NCBI RefSeq assembly: GCF_033439725.1 | Contig: NW_026944385.1 | Location: forward strand, 1,240,001 to 1,304,000 | Origin: Neurospora tetraspora | Lineage: Eukaryota; Ascomycota; Sordariomycetes; Sordariales; Sordariaceae | Length of the DNA stretch: 64,000 nucleotides | Direction of reading: 5' to 3' | Part shown: positions 58,301-64,000 of the stretch, in pieces | How positions within the stretch are numbered: position 1 is the first letter of the stretch | Layout: each line of letters starts with the position of its first letter | The notes under the pieces: generated by a model | The model's input: the letters and a program-made list of their open reading frames with translations, nothing else | What the model was told of the DNA's origin: nothing | Database searches by the model: none | Translations under genes and position numbers: made by a program

Positions 58301-60215
58301 TACGAGATTTTTATTTTCTTATAAGAGTTACTTTTTTATTTAACAGACGAAATAAAGCGCTAGTAGCCACTAATAATCGGGAAAGTCTTTTATTATACCT
58401 TTTTAGAATATTATATTATTAACGGTATTGCGAAATAGCAGGGTAGAGTCATTATCGACCTTTATAATAAAGAATTCTAATTTTAATTAATTAATCGATA
58501 ATATAATTCCTTAAGCGCGGGCTACTTTAGCCGCGACGCTATTTACGAATTCTTATAATAAGAATTTTATTAAGCGGGTATATATAACGACGTAAAGATT
58601 TTCTATAAAGGTTATTTTCTATATATAAAGATTAAATTAATAAAGCGGGGCTCCGCTAATTATTTTAAATTTATAACCGTATTTTTAGTATTATAGAAGG
58701 ATATTATAATTAATTATATTACTCCGCTATTAGGAAATATCTACTTTAATTAGACCTTTAAATATATTGCTATTATTATCGACCGTTTAATTAAAATACA
58801 GTACTATATTTCGATTATAATTTTGGAAGTAGAGGAGTTCGCGGACTGCTTTATTAATTATATTTATTCGATTTATAATTTATTAAAAAGCGTCCTATCC
58901 GATAAGGGTATTTAATTCGTATTGCGTTTCTAATTTACTTTTTGTAAGAAATTATCTATTATTTATAAATTAATTTGCGCCTTCTACTTTTAAACTAACG
59001 TTTAAACCGAATGGATTGATATAGAAATAGAATAATTCCTATAGCTTTATATTGATTAGGTATAAATAAATTGAGCGAAATAGTTAGCGATTGCGGAGTT
59101 CGCTAATAATAACGCTATATCGTCATTAATAAGCGTTTCTCCCTTCTTTATTAATTATAATTATTATTTTAGAATAAATACCGAGCTTTGTACGCTATTC
59201 CCTCTTAATTTATTACTGGCCTAGCTAAAAGAGTATTATAAGGCTTGTAAATTAGCGGACCGCTTCTAAAAGATTTGGGATTTTGTAATTTAATAGACTC
59301 GTTGTATTTAGTAGTGATACGAAAATAATACTAATAGAAAATACGTTAATTTGCTTAAATATTGTTTTGACAATATAGTTTTATTGAATACGATAAACCT
59401 TACTAACGGCCGCTTATATTTAAAATTTTCGCTTCGTTAGGAGGGGCTATTCAAAGTTATTCGAATTAAATTTTATACTGTTTACTTCACCCTACCAACT
59501 AATATAAAGTATTCGCTAATTTTCTATATTTTTATAGTATAATTGTCATCCGGTAAGGGACTATTAGGATAGAATATATTATGGGACGTTAGGGTAAATA
59601 ATAGTTGCGTTATAATTCGAACGGATAATTTAGAATAATATGAAAAATAGGCGTTCAAAAGGTTTATCGATTACGTTTAGCGGGGCGGTAATTTATATTA
59701 ATACTGTTATATTAAGTAGAAAACCGGGAATTTAATTTAAGAACCCGTTAATAATATCATTCATTATAAGTACCGCTTATAGTAATTTTATTATAAGAAT
59801 CCGAATAAGCCGGTCCTCTTAAAAGTCTAGAATTTCTTCTACCGCTTCGCGTTTAATTCTCCAGCCTCCGCCCCTGATTCCCTAGTTCCCGCTTCCGCTC
59901 CCAGGCCTACCCCGGAACCTCTGTAGCGTTACTCCGCCCGCCTCCAATAAGAAACCGCCTCGATTATTAATATAATAAGGCTACTCCCGGATTCGGTTAT
60001 AATAGTCGAAATAAATATAACGGTTAATAAAGAGGTAGAGGATAAGTTATATTTAATACTCGGAAGGATTGTACGACGATTAATAAATATATAATTAGGA
60101 AAGCTATCCCCGACGTAATTTGTAAATTATAATAGAATAGTATAAAGGGATAAATCTATTATTATATGTATATATAATTTTTTTAATTCTACGAACTTCT
60201 TTTAAGGGGGGATAG

Positions 60216-60479
60216 TACTATAGGGCTAGCCTATAATGTAGTTGCACTATACTAACTATATATATACTATACTAGAGTTAGTGCTATAGTCTAGAGCTAT
60301 ATACTTACGTACTAGTTATATATTCTAATTACGTATAGCCTCACGTGCGCGCGCACGGACTGGTCCTGCCTAGGCTCTCGCCTATATAGCTAATCCTCTA
60401 CGCACACTTCCCTTTCTCTCCTTTGTATAACAACGTATATCTTACCCTACCCCCACCAGTGCCCTCTCGCCCCGTAATA
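60216..60479 (+). repeat. 3' LTR of element A
   Basis: 264 bp, immediately after a polypurine tract and followed by the TCCTT duplication. Retains CACGTGCGCGCGCACG, better preserved than the 5' copy. Confidence 0.88.
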
Positions 60480-60599
60480 TCCTTCTAACTTAGTCGTTTT
60501 TTTCGCTCAATTTCATACGGCTATCTGCACCCCCTTTATACTACCTATTTGTACGCATTTATACGTCGTATATTAATAACTACCTTCAATGTACGTAAC

Positions 60600-61790
60600 T
60601 TCATTCAAATTGATTGATTTTGATTGTTTTTAATCGTTAATAATTATTATAAATATTTAACGAAGCCCTCCCTTCTACGCAACCTCACTGTCATTGTAAT
60701 TCAAATGCTTTGTCGGCTACTTTTGTAAACGATACTTCTTTCGACCGCGAGGTTGAATAGACAGTGCCCGACGACGACTTTGCGTTTACCCTCGTTCCCC
60801 AACTCTTATTGGACTGTATTTACTTTTAAGTTATTAAAATATATTATTATTATCGCTTTAATATTATAATCTAGCGTAGTTATAAATACGATAATTTATG
60901 AAACTTCAACTTATATAGTAAGCGATAGAAAGTAGTAATATATTGTAATTACGCCGAATTATAAAAGTATTTAAATAATAACTTATATAAGAAGCGATAT
61001 ATTATATTATAAAAGATCGTATACGATTACCCCTTCCGTATAATATTATTAAATTTTAAAAGTAACAGGTATAAGTAGACTATTAGGGCAATAGATTATA
61101 TATATAAGGGATATCCTCTTTTTAAAAACTTTTTTACTTACTTTATATTTCGATTACAGGGTACCAATATTACTACTTAGGAAGCTATTATAAGCTTACT
61201 TAATTAATATAATTTAATAGTCCGTTCCGTTTATATTACTATTCGATAATAATACTTTAAATTCTCTTTTACGTTTTAAACGTTTAATAATATACGATAG
61301 GAATTGCATTCTAATAAAAGGGACGGCTATATAAATACTTAAACCTGTATTAAGAAATCCGATAGTAATGAATTAATTAATTTAAAGCGTATTGAATTTG
61401 ATTATTATAGGGACGAGGAAGAGCAAGAGGAAGGAATTATATTACATTATATTTTCTAATTAATTTACGTTTAAGAGAGGATGTAAATGCGATACCTTTA
61501 TACCCCTGTACTTAATATTATATATAAAATTAATTACTACTATACCTCTTTAATATAAGGGGTAATATTTACCCCTAAAAAGACTTCTATACCAGTCTTT
61601 TAAGTAGTAATTAATGATAAGAGGGAGGAAGGGTTTACGTAGTTAATTAAAAAGATCGAAGAGGTCGTTAACGAATTAAGAATCCTATTATTATATATTA
61701 TTATTATTAATAGAAATATTTAGTTAATCAGTACGATTAACCACGTTTTTCTAAATACTTAACGGTAATATTGCGTATAGTATATTAATT
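60600..61790 (+). pseudogene. Probable Mutator-like (MULE) transposase relic, RIP-mutated
   Basis: Reading through stops, the plus strand gives a segment like the N-terminal FAR1/MULE DNA-binding region (YDYPFRIILLNFKSNRYK at about 61030-61080). Further on, about 61594-61725, VVINDKREEGF ... LIKKIEEVVNELRILLLYI ... INRNI resembles the family block where a DKE motif precedes a WHINRNV-type motif. The tract is dead and limits are approximate. A distant retroelement Gag is the alternative. Confidence 0.4.
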
Positions 61791-61999
61791 ATAACATGTC
61801 AGGTCGCTAGCGACCTATTAAGCGTTAGACCCGTACTAGCACTGAGGAGCGCCGACGTTTATATAGTATAGTACTGTAGTATAGCGTTGGAACGGTTCGG
61901 AGCCGTCGCGGACTTAGCTACTACAAAATAGAGTTTGCAACGGTATAAATAACCGGTCGGACTCGCTTCTAAAATTGTCGGAATTAACTATTAATATAT

Positions 62000-64000
62000 T
62001 TTTAATCCTCCTCCTATTTTAACGTCCCCTACGTACTTACGCTATCCGTAAATATTTTAACCTACCTTCCTTTATAATTTTAAGACATTAATAATTCTCC
62101 TTGCGGGAATTAAACTGTTACTAATAAAATATAAATATATAATGGACAATCTATCTTTTAAACCGCCGAAAAAACCCCTCCTTCTCCTTCTAATATTTAA
62201 GAATCATTTATTACCCTTCTTACTATAATTAATAATATCTTTTAATAATAGCCTCCTTTTTCGTTTTAATATTATTAATTAATTATTGAAGAAATAAATA
62301 ATAATAATTCGGATAGTAATTACTCCTTTACCCTCTCGTATATTTCGTATAACCTCTTCTATTATTTAGAAAATAATATTATAATATAAAAGTAAAAACT
62401 CTTCGAATCCTACATAGCGGCTATTAAATTACTTTTAATTTACTTCCTATCCTGTTTATTTCTTTATAATTAGAATAATTTTATTAATTTATTAGAGTAA
62501 AATTAATTCGATAATTACCCTCTTATTCTTTTCAAATTCTACTATTAAAATTATTTCTTTTATAATTAAATGTACTTTTCTACCTTCCCTATTCCTATTA
62601 TTATTCCTTAAATTATAACACTTATTATTCTTATATTCATTTAATTAATTTAATTTATTATTTCCTTCGAATATTATTTTAAATTTAATATTTCTAAATT
62701 TACTAGCGAAATTTCCTCTCAATTATATAATTTTATTTTCAATATTAATAATCATTATTTTACATACCTTTAAATACCCTTTTCTTTCGCTATTAACTAT
62801 ATTCAAAGTAATTTTAAGAACGTTTAAATTAAATATATTATAACCTTCAAAAAGAAAATTGATTATAACCCTATTTATAACGCTCCTATTTAAAAAGACC
62901 TATAGATTTTCTTAGAGAAAGAATATAGTAGTAATATTTAAATTATTAAACGTTCTGCCTTTACTAATTTTAAACGTATATAATAAAGCGCTACTGAAAC
63001 CGTTCGTATATTTTATAACCGTTTCTATATTAAAAAATTCAATCTATCCTACGAATAATTAGAATATTCGTACGTCCTATAATAAATAAATTATATATAT
63101 CCCTATTTATATAGTAGTATTTTATTAAGGAAAAGGCTTCCAAAACGTTGGAACGTAGGTCATTGGTCGACGTTAACGCCAAAATCTATTTCGACGACGG
63201 TATTATACTTAGCACGTTCGATTACCCCTTCCTACGATGGCGCATTTCGCGCGCGGCGAAGGCGTAAGTAGTAATAATATTAAAAATATTTGTAGTAGTC
63301 TATCGAATAGCCAATACGCACCCGGAAATTCTGCCCGCGCTTCGTCTAACGACGATAGTAACGCCCGCGCAGTAACGATACGATATCCGGCTATTAATAA
63401 AATAATAAAAAATAAAATAAACCGATATATATTATTTCTTACTGAAAAAACTAATCTCTTTAAAATTACCGACGAACGGAAAACGTAGGCGATATACTAC
63501 TTCGCGACCGCTACGGAAATCCTAAAGAGGTCCGAACTTTACGAGATCTACACCGACTTAACCAAAATTAAAATTAAAATCACAATAATAATAACAACCA
63601 ATACGCCCCCTACAAGCAAATTTATTTAGGCTATTATCGCCGGCAATTCAAAATACAACAGCTTCAATCCTACTCCGTTTAACCCCGAAGGAATATAGAA
63701 GATAGTCCCTAACCAAATTGAACGAATCCTAATTATAAAAAAATAAATATTTAGTAATTAATTTAATAGCCTAATCTTCCGAATAAATTTTAAAGAGTAT
63801 TAATAAAACTAAAGAAATAAAAGCGAAGGTAATTATAAAATTATAGAGCGGCGATTTTGTTATAACTTTCGAATCCAACGGAAGTGGCCGGGCGTAGTAT
63901 TTAAAGTATTAAATTTAGGTCGAAATTATATTCGAAAAGGGGGCTATATTTTCATTCTATATAATTATTATCCTAATTAAAAGAATATTTTAAAAATTCT
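62000..64000 (+). pseudogene. Gag-like retroelement relic, cut by window end
   Basis: Gln/Asn-rich degraded coding sequence on the plus strand. At about 62900-63070 a segment reading FLEKEYSSN, then SATETVRIFYNRFYIKKFNL, resembles the retrotransposon Gag core. The open frame 63237-63488 is a chance survivor. A possible zinc-knuckle remnant (CYN...) is near 63865 but not convincing. The element continues beyond 64000. Confidence 0.35.

Larger units (their letters stand above)
41243..60479 (+). mobile_element. LTR retrotransposon A, Ty3/gypsy-like, RIP-mutated, host of nested elements
   Basis: Two 264-bp LTRs (41243-41506, 60216-60479) are flanked by identical 5-bp target duplications TCCTT (41238-41242, 60480-60484). 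A polypurine tract AAGGGGGGATAG just before the right LTR shows plus orientation. Without element B the length is about 7.5 kb. Gag remains lie at about 41.9-43.6 kb with a mutated zinc knuckle (43252-43293). After element B come an aspartic-protease-like segment (about 55610-55790), reverse transcriptase (about 56990-57460, e.g. YIDYRSINNIILKSCYPLLL), RNase H (about 57700-57950) and an integrase core (about 58740-59250). Every frame is broken by TAA/TAG codons, so the element is dead. Confidence 0.88.

Noticed and set aside
1-64000. Dispersed 5S rRNA genes, CRISPR arrays, biosynthetic clusters
   Set aside because: No 5S-like block, no spaced direct repeats and no cluster of biosynthetic enzymes could be found by reading.

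Overview
The window looks like a filamentous ascomycete chromosome, most probably Neurospora or a very close Sordariaceae relative. Short introns with CTAAC/CTGAC branch sites, CAAG/CAATG start contexts, many low-complexity proteins, and above all long A+T-rich tracts carrying the C-to-T and G-to-A signature of repeat-induced point mutation (RIP) support this. No species-level marker was proved.

Layout. Positions 1-2.6 kb are a RIP-mutated tract with the wreck of a hAT DNA transposase. Positions 2.7-41.2 kb form a gene-bearing island of normal composition. From left to right it holds: a small basic protein (-), a coiled-coil protein with an in-frame TAG in its possible 5' exon (-), a split tRNA-Glu(CTC) (-), a 1,056-bp element with perfect 30-bp terminal inverted repeats, a monofunctional catalase (+), an F-box-like protein (-), a large C2H2 zinc-finger protein in two exons (+), a secreted carboxylesterase/lipase (-), a three-exon 70-residue protein that only appears once splicing is worked out (-), a pol III-like transcript candidate (+), a nuclear-looking SQ-rich protein (-), Arp2/3 subunit ARPC3 (+), tRNA m1A58 methyltransferase subunit TRM6 (-), a glutathionyl-hydroquinone reductase/omega-like GST (+), and a multi-pass membrane glycoprotein (-).

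Positions 41.2-64 kb are again RIP-mutated. The centre is a three-level nest of LTR retrotransposons: element C (47107-51350, minus) sits inside element B (43701-55384, plus), which sits inside element A (41243-60479, plus, flanked by TCCTT). All three carry recognisable Ty3/gypsy-type remains. To the right are a probable Mutator-like transposase relic and a further gag-like relic cut by the window end.

The genes are ordinary housekeeping, stress and fungal-lineage genes with no shared pathway or cluster. Catalase and the glutathione enzyme both act in oxidative/xenobiotic defence but lie 26 kb apart. The most distinctive content is the mobile-element record: how RIP erased zinc knuckles and reverse-transcriptase active sites, and where RIP stops at the gene-island edges.
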